Positions 19,033 through 27,086 are shown, numbered from the stretch's first letter. The stretch is 64,000 nucleotides of DNA from CAVQJU01 sp963712905 (GCA_963712905.1 CAVQJU010000018.1:62001-126000), one strand, 5' to 3'. Numbers and translations: made by a program. Notes: generated by a model from the sequence alone, not told the origin.

Positions 19033-20166
19033 CTACCGCATTTTCGCCGAGACGGCCTCGACCCGCTTGAAGACACGCAGGAAGTTCCCGCCCCAGATCT
19101 TCGCGATCTGCGCCTCCGAATAGCCCCGCCGCACCAGCTCGCGCGTGACGTTCGGAGCTTCGCTCTCATCGTCGAAGCCCTGGATGCCCGCGCCGTGGTT
19201 GAAATCCGTCCCGATGCCGACGTGATCGATGCCGATGCGCTTGACGATGTAGTCGATGTGATCGACCAGATCGCTCACCGTCGCGGGAGGCAGCTGCGCG
19301 CGGGCCTGCGCGTCGAGGCCAGGCGGAACGCGGCGCAGATAGTTATTGAACGGCGTCACGTCAACGATGCCGCCGTTGACTTTGATGGCATCCAGCTCGC
19401 GATCGCTCAGCGTACGGGTGTTGTCCACGAGCGCCCGCACGTTGGAGTGGCTCGCGATAACGGGCGCCTTCGAAAGCTCGAGCACCTGCATCACCCCGGC
19501 CGGTGTCAGCTGTGAGATGTCGATGACGACGCCCAGGCGGTTCAGTTTCGCGACGGCCTGCTTACCAATCGGCGACAGCCCGTGGTGCTCTTCGGCGGGC
19601 TCGCCCGCCGGACGGGACGAGTCGGCGAAATCGTTGTTGCCGGCGTGGGTGAATCCGAACAGCCGCACGCCGTCACGATAGAAGCCGTCGATGGCCGAGA
19701 GATCCGAACCAATCGATCGCGTGTTGAGGAAACTCTCGATCACGGCGACCTTGCCCGCCTTGTGGATGCGAACGATGTCGTTGGCGCTCACCGCGAGCGC
19801 CGCCTGATTGGCGTGATCTTTGAGGAACATGCGGATCGCCGTCAGCTTGGCGTCGGCCTCGGCGCGGGCGGCCGCGACTCCCTCAGCGGTCCGGGGCCCG
19901 TTTCCGACGGCGATGGCCATCGCGACAGCGCCGATGCCGCCCTGTTTCAGCTTGTCGAGATCGGTATGAGAGGTGTGGCCGGGCGCGAACAGGTTTTCGG
20001 GCGAGCTCGGCAAGAGCACGTCCGAGTGGGTGTCGATAGCCAGGATGTGTTGATGGATCGCTCGCGCCCTGGCATCGAGATCTGCCGGTGTCTGTGCGGC
20101 CGAAGAGATCGTCGAGCACACGATCATGCCCGCGGCCATCGGTCCGAACGCGCGGTGGAAAGTCAT
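19033..20166 (-). CDS. Membrane dipeptidase (renal dipeptidase-like, M19)
   Basis: Secreted or periplasmic zinc dipeptidase of the M19 family, 377 aa from the ATG at 20166 (a GTG six codons upstream is an alternative). A signal peptide ends near TISSAAQ. Metal-binding marks: ILAIDTHSDVLLPSS (HxD), ESFLNTRSIG, GFTHAGNNDFADS, VIASHSNVRAL (His) and DHVGIGTDFNHG. It cleaves dipeptides, often with D-residues in bacteria. It converges on the TauD gene, with 10 bp between their stops, and diverges from the sulfur region. Confidence 0.88.
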   Translation of the reverse strand: MTFHRAFGPMAAGMIVCSTISSAAQTPADLDARARAIHQHILAIDTHSDVLLPSSPENLFAPGHTSHTDLDKLKQGGIGAVAMAIAVGNGPRTAEGVAAARAEADAKLTAIRMFLKDHANQAALAVSANDIVRIHKAGKVAVIESFLNTRSIGSDLSAIDGFYRDGVRLFGFTHAGNNDFADSSRPAGEPAEEHHGLSPIGKQAVAKLNRLGVVIDISQLTPAGVMQVLELSKAPVIASHSNVRALVDNTRTLSDRELDAIKVNGGIVDVTPFNNYLRRVPPGLDAQARAQLPPATVSDLVDHIDYIVKRIGIDHVGIGTDFNHGAGIQGFDDESEAPNVTRELVRRGYSEAQIAKIWGGNFLRVFKRVEAVSAKMR

Positions 20167-20231
20167 AATCGCGAAGCGTAGCACTGCGGGAGGGATTCAG
20201 GAGGCGCGCCGTCCGCCTGGACGGCGCGACG

Positions 20232-20492
20232 GTGGCGCTGAAGAAAGCCCGCCGGTACGCTGTCCCGGCACGCGAGGACGACCTGACGGCGTACATCCTG
20301 ACCAACTGCCACCGCCAGGTCGACTACATCTATTACAGGTTGTCATCCGACGCGTACCTGCTCGTGCCCGCCACGGCACTGCCGGTGGAGCGCACGACGT
20401 TTCTCGACACGCCTGCCTCGAAATACCAGCGGTTCAAGAACACGTTCGCGGCCGTCTCCACCGGCGATTCATCCGTCCAACAGGCTTTATAA
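20232..20492 (+). CDS. Small hypothetical protein
   Basis: 86-aa ORF that looks real: its codons are strongly G/C-ending (for example AAG AAC ACG TTC GCG GCC GTC) and no other frame is used here. It begins VALKKARRYAVPAREDDLTA with a GTG. The upstream in-frame stretch also reads sensibly (VRLDGAT) and AGGAGG lies at 20199-20204, so a rare CTG start at 20217 is conceivable. It contains DDLTAYILTNCHRQVDYIYY and PATALPVERTTFLDTPASKY. I do not recognise it. It lies 85 nt upstream of the Rrf2 gene on the same strand, so it might belong to the sulfur locus. Confidence 0.5.
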   Translation: MALKKARRYAVPAREDDLTAYILTNCHRQVDYIYYRLSSDAYLLVPATALPVERTTFLDTPASKYQRFKNTFAAVSTGDSSVQQAL

Positions 20493-20533
20493 CAATGAGT
20501 TACATGGTTTCTTCGGGTCTTACTGTCCAGCGA

Positions 20534-20563
20534 TTGACTTATTCCCTATAGAGTGAGTAGACT
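20534..20563 (+). promoter_or_regulatory. Rrf2 promoter with imperfect operator dyad
   Basis: TTGACT (20534-20539) and TAGACT (20558-20563) make a -35/-10 pair 18 nt apart. Between and over them lies ACTTATTC-CCTATA-GAGTGAGT (20537-20558), with 6 of 8 arm positions complementary. Rrf2 regulators commonly bind such dyads and repress themselves, so autoregulation is plausible. Confidence 0.45.
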
Positions 20564-20576
20564 TTGTAGTCTTCTG

Positions 20577-21044
20577 ATGCTGACTCGCAAGGGGAAATAC
20601 GGTCTCAAGGCCATGCTGACGCTCACCCGCGAGCACGGCTCCGGCCCCGTGCTCATCGGCGATCTCGCCGAGCACGACGCCATCCCCAAGAAGTTCCTCG
20701 AGAACATCCTGCTCACGCTGAAACATCGCGGCCTCGTCCAGAGCACGAAAGGCCCGCACGGCGGCTATCAGCTCGGCCGCCCGCCGGACAAGATCAGCGT
20801 CGGCGACGTCATCCGCGCCCTCGACGGCCCGCTCGCGCTGGTCTCGTGCGTCAGCCAGACCGCCTACGCCGCCTGCGAGGAGTGCGTCACCGAACACGAT
20901 TGCGCGGTCCGCCGTGTGTTCCAGCAGGTCCGCGACGAAACCGCGCGCATCCTGGACGGCACGACGCTCGTCGCGGCGGCTCAGGCGCCGCAGCCGGCCG
21001 ACCTTCCCGGCCCGCACCCCATCGAACTTGGCGGTGCGCAGTGA
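20577..21044 (+). CDS. Rrf2-family transcriptional regulator
   Basis: Winged-helix regulator of the Rrf2 family (IscR/CymR/NsrR relatives), 155 aa. The ATG at 20577 gives the standard N-terminus MLTRKGKYGLKAMLTL; an in-frame GTG upstream is rejected. The recognition helix region reads IPKKFLENILLTLKHRGLV and the wing KGPHGGYQLGRPP. A Cys cluster SCVSQTAYAACEECVTEHDC (four Cys, C-x8-C-x2-C-x5-C) could hold an Fe-S cluster, though the spacing differs from IscR. It heads the sulfur-assimilation locus and its stop overlaps the start of a Cys-rich leader ORF. A role as sensor of cysteine or Fe-S status is the natural inference. Confidence 0.88.
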   Translation: MLTRKGKYGLKAMLTLTREHGSGPVLIGDLAEHDAIPKKFLENILLTLKHRGLVQSTKGPHGGYQLGRPPDKISVGDVIRALDGPLALVSCVSQTAYAACEECVTEHDCAVRRVFQQVRDETARILDGTTLVAAAQAPQPADLPGPHPIELGGAQ

Positions 21045-21109
21045 ACGCGTTCTCCTTCACCTCCTCCTGTTGTCGTCGGTGCGCGTGTAGCGTGCCGGCG
21101 GCGTCCTGA
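21041..21109 (+). CDS. Polycysteine leader peptide 1 (CCRRCAC)
   Basis: 22-codon ORF starting with GTG at 21041, overlapping the Rrf2 stop as GTGA. It encodes VNAFSFTSSCCRRCACSV followed by PAAS: four Cys within seven residues. It lies 80 nt upstream of the TonB receptor of the sulfur locus. Translation coupled to Rrf2 and a short Cys run before a transport gene suggest a cysteine-responsive leader, as described for polycysteine ORFs in mycobacteria. It is too short to be a stable protein. The peptide and overlap are seen directly; the regulatory role is inferred, supported by a second Cys-rich leader before cysD. Confidence 0.6.
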   Translation: MNAFSFTSSCCRRCACSVPAAS

Positions 21110-21134
21110 CGGGAGTCTTCACTCACCCCTCCTC

Positions 21135-21172
21135 GACGGTCGACGACGGCGAGATCGGCTTGTCTGACCGTC
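21135..21172 (+). promoter_or_regulatory. Stem-loop between leader 1 and TonB receptor
   Basis: GACGGTC (21135-21141) and GACCGTC (21166-21172) form a perfect 7-bp stem around 24 nt. A second GACGG inside the loop (21145-21149) could pair with the same CCGTC, so two folds are possible. The receptor Shine-Dalgarno GGAGGAG follows at 21181. No run of T follows, so it is not a classical terminator. Confidence 0.4.
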
Positions 21173-21189
21173 ATCTTTCTGGAGGAGTC

Positions 21190-23787
21190 ATGTTTTCGTT
21201 TCGCGCCGCGGCGTTCATTCGTTCCGTCATCATCTCGTCCCTGCTGTTCGCTCCGTCGTTCGCGCAGGCTCAGAACGCCAGCGTCATCTCCGGCACCGTA
21301 AAGGATTCATCGGGCGGCGTGCTGCCCGGCGTCTCGGTCAAGATCACCAACGAGACGACCAACACGAGCGCCGACATCATCACCAACCCGGACGGCACCT
21401 ACGCGTCCGAGACCCTGACACCCGGCCCCTACCGCGTGTCCGTGTCGCTCGACGGCTTCGAGACCGTCGAAAAGCGCATCGTCGTGGCCGCCGGCCAGCC
21501 CGCGACCAACGACGTCACGCTGAGCCCGGCGCGCTTCTCGCAGTCGGTGGTCGTCACGGCGCGTCGCGTCGAAGAACAAGCGCAGGACGTGCCCATCCCG
21601 GTGTCGGTGGTCAGGGGCGATCTCGTGTCGGATGCCGGCGCGTTCAACGTGAACCGCCTGAAGGAAATGATCCCGACGGTGCAGTTCTACAGCAGCAACC
21701 CGCGCAACTCGGCGATCAACATCCGGGGCCTCGGCGCGCCGTTCGGCCTGACCAACGACGGCCTCGAGCCCGGTGTCGGCCTCTACATCGACGGCGTGTT
21801 CTTCGCGCGCCCCGCCTCGGCGACGCTCGATTTCCTCGACGTCGAGCAGGTCGAGGTCCTGCGCGGACCGCAGGGCACGCTCTTCGGGAAGAACACGACC
21901 GCCGGCGCGATCAACGTCACGACGCGCAAGCCGTCGTTCACGCCGGGCACCGAGCTCGAAGTCAACTACGGCAACCTGCAGTTCGTGCAGGCCAAGGCCT
22001 CGGTGACGGGCCCGCTCGGCGGGAAATGGGCCGGACGCGTGTCGTTTTCGGGCACGCAGCGCGACGGCACTATCTACAACGTGGACTCGCAGCAGTACAC
22101 GAACGCGCTGAACAACGTCGGCGTGCGCGGCCAGCTGCTCTACGCGCCGTCGGCTGACCTCGCGGTGACGTTCGCCTTCGACGACACGCGGCAGCGCGCC
22201 AACGGGTACACGCAGGTGATCGCCGGCGTCGCGCCGACCAAGCGGCCGGCCAACCGGCAGTGGGCCGCGATCGCGTCGGATCTGCATTACACGGCGCCGA
22301 GCTACAACGCGTTCGACCGGCTGACGGACATCGACTCGCCGCTGCACTCCAACCAGGATCTCGGCGGCGCCTCGCTCAACGTCGACTGGAAGCTGGGCCG
22401 CGGCCGCCTGACGTCCACGACGTCGTGGCGGTACTGGGACTGGGATCCGTCGAACGACCGCGACTTCATCGGCCTGCCGGTCACCACGATTTCGGCCGGC
22501 ACCTCGAAGCAGCGGCAGTGGGCGCAGGAAGTGCGCTACGCGGAGGACATCTCCCGCACATTGAACTTCGTGGCGGGCGCGTTCGTGTTCAGCCAGGGCA
22601 TCGAGTCCGATCCCGTGATCAAACAGGAACAGGGATCGGCCGCCTACCGGTTCCTGCTCGCGCCGAGCGCCGCCGCATCCACGCCCGGACTGCTCGATGG
22701 CTACGGCTTCAACCAGTATCTGGACTACAACAACCTGAGCGCCGCGCTGTTTGGCCAGCTGCAGTGGTCGGTCACCGACCGCCTGCGGCTGCTGCCCGGC
22801 CTGCGGCTGAACTACGACAGAAAGGACGTCGATTTCGACCAGCAGGTGTACGGCGGACTGCAGACGACGAACCCGGCCCTCATCGCACTGAAGTTGTCGG
22901 TGCTGGCCCCGCAGGCGTACACGGCGGATGTGGACGACACGAACACGTCGGGGCAGATCACCGCGGCGTTCAAGGTCAGCGAGAAGGCCAATCTGTACGG
23001 CACGTTCGCGACCGGGTTCAAGTCCGTCGGCCTCAACCTGAACGGGCTCCCCACCGACGCGCTGGGACGGCCCATCCTGTCCACGGCGACGGTCAAGCCC
23101 GAGGACGTCCACAACTTCGAAGTGGGTCTGAAGACGACGCCTCACCCGAATGTCACCGCGAACGTGGCCGTCTTCGATACCGAGATCAAGGACTATCAGG
23201 CGCAGGTGACCAACGGCGACATCGGCGTCGTTCGCGGCTATCTGGCCAACGCCGAGAAGGTTCGCGTCCGCGGCGCCGAGTTCGACACGAACGCGAGGGT
23301 GAACCGCAATTTCTACGTCTACGGCGCGCTGGCGTACACCGATGCGAAGTACGTGAGCTTCCCCGACGCGCCGCCCGCCATCGAGGACACCGGCGGGCCG
23401 CAGTTCGTGGACGCCTCGGGGACGGTGCTGCCCGGCATCTCCAAATGGGCCGTGTCGATCGGGGGCGAGTGGGCCGCCCGCGGTTCGTTCTTCAGCCGCG
23501 CCGGCGAATACTTCGCCGCGCTCGATACCAGCTATCGATCGTCGTTTTCGTCGAGCGCTACGTATTCGAACTACCTGGTCATCCCCAGCTACTCGCTCGT
23601 CAACGCACGCGTCGGCTTCCGCGTGGCGGATGGCTGGACGCTGTCGGTCTGGTCGCGCAACCTCCTGAACAAGGACTACCTCGAGCTGATGTCGACGCAG
23701 CCGGGCAACAGCGGGCTCTTCGAGGCGCAGCCGGGCGATCCGCGGACGGCCGGCGTCACGCTGCGCGTGAACCTGCAGTCTCGATGA
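21190..23787 (+). CDS. TonB-dependent receptor of the sulfur locus
   Basis: Outer-membrane TonB receptor, 865 aa. The ATG at 21190 follows GGAGGAG and starts a signal peptide ending in FAQAQ. Regions: carboxypeptidase-regulatory domain (about 30-115, GTVKDSSGGVLPGVSV), a TonB-box-like SVVVTARR, plug (about 130-245, with NIRGLGAPFG and RGPQGTLFGKNTTAGAINVT) and barrel to the end (VTLRVNLQSR). Unlike the Oar receptors at the window start it is of the smaller FecA/siderophore-like type. It is preceded by a polycysteine leader and followed by a porin, TSUP permease and cys genes, so uptake of a sulfur compound is likely. Substrate unproven. Confidence 0.92.
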   Translation: MFSFRAAAFIRSVIISSLLFAPSFAQAQNASVISGTVKDSSGGVLPGVSVKITNETTNTSADIITNPDGTYASETLTPGPYRVSVSLDGFETVEKRIVVAAGQPATNDVTLSPARFSQSVVVTARRVEEQAQDVPIPVSVVRGDLVSDAGAFNVNRLKEMIPTVQFYSSNPRNSAINIRGLGAPFGLTNDGLEPGVGLYIDGVFFARPASATLDFLDVEQVEVLRGPQGTLFGKNTTAGAINVTTRKPSFTPGTELEVNYGNLQFVQAKASVTGPLGGKWAGRVSFSGTQRDGTIYNVDSQQYTNALNNVGVRGQLLYAPSADLAVTFAFDDTRQRANGYTQVIAGVAPTKRPANRQWAAIASDLHYTAPSYNAFDRLTDIDSPLHSNQDLGGASLNVDWKLGRGRLTSTTSWRYWDWDPSNDRDFIGLPVTTISAGTSKQRQWAQEVRYAEDISRTLNFVAGAFVFSQGIESDPVIKQEQGSAAYRFLLAPSAAASTPGLLDGYGFNQYLDYNNLSAALFGQLQWSVTDRLRLLPGLRLNYDRKDVDFDQQVYGGLQTTNPALIALKLSVLAPQAYTADVDDTNTSGQITAAFKVSEKANLYGTFATGFKSVGLNLNGLPTDALGRPILSTATVKPEDVHNFEVGLKTTPHPNVTANVAVFDTEIKDYQAQVTNGDIGVVRGYLANAEKVRVRGAEFDTNARVNRNFYVYGALAYTDAKYVSFPDAPPAIEDTGGPQFVDASGTVLPGISKWAVSIGGEWAARGSFFSRAGEYFAALDTSYRSSFSSSATYSNYLVIPSYSLVNARVGFRVADGWTLSVWSRNLLNKDYLELMSTQPGNSGLFEAQPGDPRTAGVTLRVNLQSR

Positions 23788-23806
23788 AGGCAGTTATACT
23801 TGCGGG

Positions 23807-25070
23807 ATGTACCGCAGCCCGGGGACACGACAGTCGGCAGCCACGATGGCGTCCGCCGTCGTGTTGTTGCTGCTGCCAGGCTCGGGGCGCGCGCTGGCGC
23901 AGTCCGGGCGAGCCTCTCCTGTGACGGTGACGTGGGACAACGGGCTGTCGGTGGCCTCGGACAACGGCGCCAACATCTTCCAGCTGGGCGGCCTCGTGCA
24001 GGTTGACGGCCGTTTCGCTCCTGACAATCCGCTCAAGCAGGTGGAAGACGAGTTCGTCATGCGCCGCGTGCGCACGATCATGCAGGGGCGCATCGCGAGG
24101 TACCTCGAATTCCGGCTGATGCCCGACTTCGGCAACGGGACGACGGTGTTGTACGACGCCTACCTCGACGTCCGCTTCTCCCAGGCTTTCCGGGTGCGCT
24201 TCGGCAAGGACAAGACGCCGGTGGGCCTCGAGCAGCTGTACTCCGACTACGCGCTGCTCTTCCCCGAGCGATCCCTGGCCTCCAACCTCGTCCCGAACCG
24301 TGACGTCGGCGTTCAGGTGCAGGGCAGGCTGGCGGGCGTGCTCACCTACATCGGCGGCGTCTTCAACGGCGTGCCCGACGCCGCCAACGGGGACGTGGAC
24401 AGCGGCGCGGGCAAAGACCTCGCGGGCCGGGTCACTGTGCGTCCGTTCGCGCGAAACAACACCGCGGCTCTGCGGGAAGCCGGCGTGGCCGTCGGCGCCA
24501 CCAGCGGCACGCAGTCTGGCGCGCTGCCCGTCTATCGCAGCACGGCCCAGCAGGTGTTCTTCTCCTACGCCGCCGGCGCCGTCGCTGACGGGGATCGCAC
24601 GCGCGTGTCGCCGTCGGCCTTCTACTACTACGGACCGGTTGGCACGTTCACCGAATACGCGCGGACCACGCAGGCTGTCCGAGGCCTGAGCGGGTCGGAC
24701 AGCCCGACGAACACGGCGTGGGACATCACGGGGTCGTTCGTGCTCACCGGCGAGGCCGCCAGCGAGCGCGGCGTCGTTCCGTCGCAGCCGTTCGAATCCG
24801 GCGCAGCGTCACTTTGGCGCCGTGCAGATGATGGCGCGCTACAGCCACCTCGCCGTCGATCCGTCCGTGTTCGCAAACAGCCTGGCCGCCGCCGGGGCGA
24901 GCCAGACCGCGAGCGCCGCCGGCGTCGGGCTGGCGCTGTACGCGACCTCGGCCGTCAAGTTCGTGGTGACTTTCGAGCGGACGGTGTTCGACGACAACCG
25001 GGCGGGCAGCCGCCCGCCCGAGCACGCGATCGTGTTTCGCGCGCAGCTCAACCTGCAGCCCAGCCTGTAG
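23807..25070 (+). CDS. Phosphate-selective-porin-like (OprO/OprP) protein, +1 frameshift near 24794
   Basis: Outer-membrane anion porin of the OprO/OprP family. Signal peptide ends at LAQ; characteristic segments are FQLGGLVQVDGRFAPDNP, FVMRRVRTIMQGRIARYLEF, DAYLDVRFSQAFRVRFGKDK and TPVGLEQLYSDYALLFPERS. One extra base at about 24794 separates SQPF from NPAQRHFGAVQMMARYSHL; joining the frames gives about 420 aa ending LNLQPSL. It starts 19 nt after the receptor stop. In this setting an oxyanion such as sulfate or a sulfonate is a likelier cargo than phosphate, but that is inference. Confidence 0.82.
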
Positions 25071-25088
25071 CCGGAGAGAGAGGCCGCT

Positions 25089-25945
25089 ACGTCCATCAAC
25101 GTCCTCGCCCTCATCGGGATCACGTTCTTCGCGGCGATCGTCAACGGCGGCCTCGGCTACGGCTTCTCGTCGATCACGGTGCCGCTGGCGCTCCTGTTCC
25201 TGTCGAACCGCGTTCTCAACCCGGCGCTCGTCCTCATCGAGGTCGTGCTCAACGCGTGGGTGCTGTGGGTGAACCGCGACGCCCTCGGCGTCGTCTGGCG
25301 GCGGGTGCTGCCGATTGTCATCGGCCTGCTGCCCGGGGTTGTCATCGGCACGATGGTGGTGTCGCGCGTCAGCCCGGCGTGGCTGAAGCTGTGGACGTAC
25401 TTCGCGCTGCTGCCGCTGATTCTCGTGCAGGCGGCGGGATTCCGGCGGCCCATCCGATCCGAGAAGGCCATCGGCCTGCCGTTCGGCCTCGGCCTGGGCA
25501 TCCTGTACTCCGTCACGACGATTTCAGGGCCGCCGCTGGCCGTGATGCTGAACAACCAGGGCCTCGACAAGCGCGAGTTCCGGGCGGCGCTCGGGTTCAT
25601 CCGCCTGGCCGAGTCGAGCTTCACGGCCATCGCGTATTTCTCGGCGGGCCTCATCACGGTCCAGTCGAACCTCTCATCCCGCAGATCCTCCCGAGCGTCC
25701 TGATCGGCGTCCCGATCGGGGCCGCGCTGATCCGCCGCATGCGGGTCGAAACCTTCCGCCGGATCTGCATGAGCTTCGATGCGTGGGTGGTCGGATTCGG
25801 CGTCTCCACCATCTTTCGCGAGCTCGGAATCGTGAACGGCCCGTCGGCGTATCTCTTTCTCGGCGCGGTAATTGCGGTCGATATCGTCCTGCTCTACCGC
25901 TTCTTTTCCGCGCACGCGCAGGTTGACTTGGCTCCGCCAACCTGA
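25089..25945 (+). CDS. TSUP (TauE/SafE) family permease, -1 frameshift near 25670, unclear start
   Basis: Inner-membrane transporter of the TSUP family, which carries sulfite, sulfoacetate or similar oxyanions. Hydrophobic helices are clear: NVLALIGITFFAAIVNGGLG, VTVPL-type second segment, VLIEVVLNAWVLWV, VLPIVIGLLPGVVIGTMVV, and in the second half VLIGVPIGAALIRRM. The motif NGGLGYGFSSI is typical. A base is missing after 25670: SNP then LIPQILPSVLIG is only restored by one extra C. No ATG/GTG/TTG precedes the first helix; ACG at 25089, 5-6 nt after GGAGAGAGAGG, may be a misread ATG. About 285 aa when repaired. Confidence 0.78.
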
Positions 25946-25956
25946 CCATAATGGTC
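25923..25956 (+). promoter_or_regulatory. Promoter and palindrome before the cysD leader
   Basis: TTGACT (25923-25928) and CATAAT (25947-25952), 18 nt apart, are each one base from consensus. The -10 is embedded in a perfect palindrome GACCAT-A-ATGGTC (25944-25956). Predicted transcription start is at about 25959-25961, that is, at or just before the ATG of the Cys-rich leader, so the leader would be translated leaderless or nearly so. The palindrome over the -10 is a likely repressor site. Confidence 0.6.
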
Positions 25957-25960
25957 GGGT

Positions 25961-26056
25961 ATGTCAGTCAGGAGTGCGGCCTGCGCGTGTTGTTGCGCCT
26001 GTACCAGGACCTTTATGGTCCCAGGCAAGCCCGCGCGCTTTGATTCAGCTGTGTAA
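25961..26056 (+). CDS. Polycysteine leader peptide 2 (CACCCAC) upstream of cysD
   Basis: 31-codon ORF, ATG 25961 to TAA 26054-26056, encoding MSVRSAACACCCACTRTF and a further 13 residues. Five Cys occur within seven residues. It sits directly downstream of a strong promoter and 33 nt upstream of an intrinsic terminator that precedes cysD. It has no Shine-Dalgarno, which fits a leaderless transcript. Just after the last Cys codon a hairpin GGACC-TTTAT-GGTCC (26007-26021) can form. This is the layout of an amino-acid attenuator: ribosomes that stall for lack of Cys-tRNA would alter folding and let transcription reach cysDNH. I find no strong antiterminator. Confidence 0.7.
   Translation: MSVRSAACACCCACTRTFMVPGKPARFDSAV
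26007..26021 (+). promoter_or_regulatory. Hairpin inside leader 2, after the Cys codons
   Basis: GGACC-TTTAT-GGTCC, a perfect 5-bp stem with a 5-nt loop, starts 4 nt after the last Cys codon. A ribosome stalled on the Cys run would cover or open it. A pause-hairpin role is inferred. Confidence 0.45.
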
Positions 26057-26089
26057 CCAGAACCAGACCACACGCGAATCGCAGATGTG

Positions 26090-26125
26090 AAAAGCCCGGG
26101 ATGCCCTCCCGGGCTTTTGTTTTTT
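26090..26125 (+). terminator. Intrinsic terminator directly before cysD (attenuator)
   Basis: AAAAGCCCGGGA-TGCCC-TCCCGGGCTTTT is a perfect 12-bp stem with a 5-nt loop, followed by GTTTTTT. It ends 10 nt before the cysD ATG, so it must end most transcripts coming from the promoter at 25923-25952 unless antitermination occurs. Seven bases of its 5' arm (AAGCCCG) are repeated at 26027-26033 and could compete for the 3' arm. Confidence 0.85.
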
Positions 26126-26135
26126 GGTATCCCTT

Positions 26136-27086
26136 ATGTCAGCACTCGTCGCGTTTCAACGATCGGCCGCCCCCGCGCAGCCCCGCCCGCTGGATCATCT
26201 GCGCGCGCTCGAAGCCGAGAGCATCCACATCATGCGCGAGGTGGTTGCCGAGTTCGAGCGGCCGGTGATGCTCTACTCCATCGGCAAGGACTCGTCCGTC
26301 CTGCTCCGGCTGGCCCAGAAGGCGTTCTACCCGGGTCCCATTCCCTTTCCGCTCCTGCACGTGGACACGACGTACAAGTTTCGCGAGATGATCGAGTTTC
26401 GCGACGACTACGTGAAGGAAATCGGCGCCCGCCTGATCGTCCACACCAACAAGGAAGCGATCGCCGACGGGACGCAGCCGTTCGTCGTCGGCACGCAGCG
26501 GTGCTGCGGGCTGCTCAAGACCAAGTCGCTGCTCGACGCGCTCGAGGAAGGCAATTTCGACGCGGCCTTCGGCGGCGCTCGCCGCGACGAGGAGCGTTCG
26601 CGCGCCAAGGAGCGGATCTTCTCGTTCCGCGACGCGAAGGGCCAGTGGGACCCGAAGAACCAGCGGCCGGAGCTCTGGAACCTGCTGAACAGCCGGATCC
26701 GCACGGGCGAGAGCATCCGCGTGTTCCCGCTGTCGAACTGGACCGAGCTCGACGTCTGGCAGTACATCCACCTCGAGAACATCCCGATCGTGCCGCTCTA
26801 CTTCGCCAGGGAGCGTGAGGTGATCGTGCGCGGCGCCTCGCTGATTCATGCGCGAGCAGGACATTCGTGCCGCTGTTGCCGGGCGAGAAGGCGCAGGTCG
26901 TCAAGGTGCCGCATGCGATCGCTTGGCTGCTCGCCGTGCACGGGCGCCATCCGCTCCGACGCCGACACCGTCCCGAAGATCATCGAGGAGCTGGTCGTCC
27001 GTGAAGACTCCGAGCGGCAGAAGCGCATCATCGACCACGACCAGGACGGCTCGATGGAGATCAAGAAGCGGGAAGGCTACTTCTGA
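26136..27086 (+). CDS. cysD: Sulfate adenylyltransferase subunit 2, two compensating indels
   Basis: Small subunit of ATP sulfurylase, which forms adenosine 5'-phosphosulfate (APS) from sulfate and ATP; partner of CysN. The PP-loop is visible in VMLYSIGKDSSVLLRLAQKA, followed by FPLLHVDTTYKFREMIEFRD and GGARRDEERSRAKER. Between about 26850 and 26906 the frame is displaced (one base missing, then one extra at 26906); the displaced frame reads TFVPLLPGEKAQVVK, the normal sequence. The end EIKKREGYF is standard; about 316 aa. ATG 26136 is used because the upstream TTG lies in the terminator tail; there is no Shine-Dalgarno. Its stop overlaps the cysN start (TGATG). Confidence 0.9.
   Translation: MSALVAFQRSAAPAQPRPLDHLRALEAESIHIMREVVAEFERPVMLYSIGKDSSVLLRLAQKAFYPGPIPFPLLHVDTTYKFREMIEFRDDYVKEIGARLIVHTNKEAIADGTQPFVVGTQRCCGLLKTKSLLDALEEGNFDAAFGGARRDEERSRAKERIFSFRDAKGQWDPKNQRPELWNLLNSRIRTGESIRVFPLSNWTELDVWQYIHLENIPIVPLYFAREREVIVRGASLIHARAGHSCRCCRARRRRSSRCRMRSLGCSPCTGAIRSDADTVPKIIEELVVREDSERQKRIIDHDQDGSMEIKKREGYF

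Noticed and set aside
21110..21180. Riboswitch (e.g. SAM-type) before the TonB receptor
   Set aside because: I cannot match any known core; only a simple 7-bp stem is seen.
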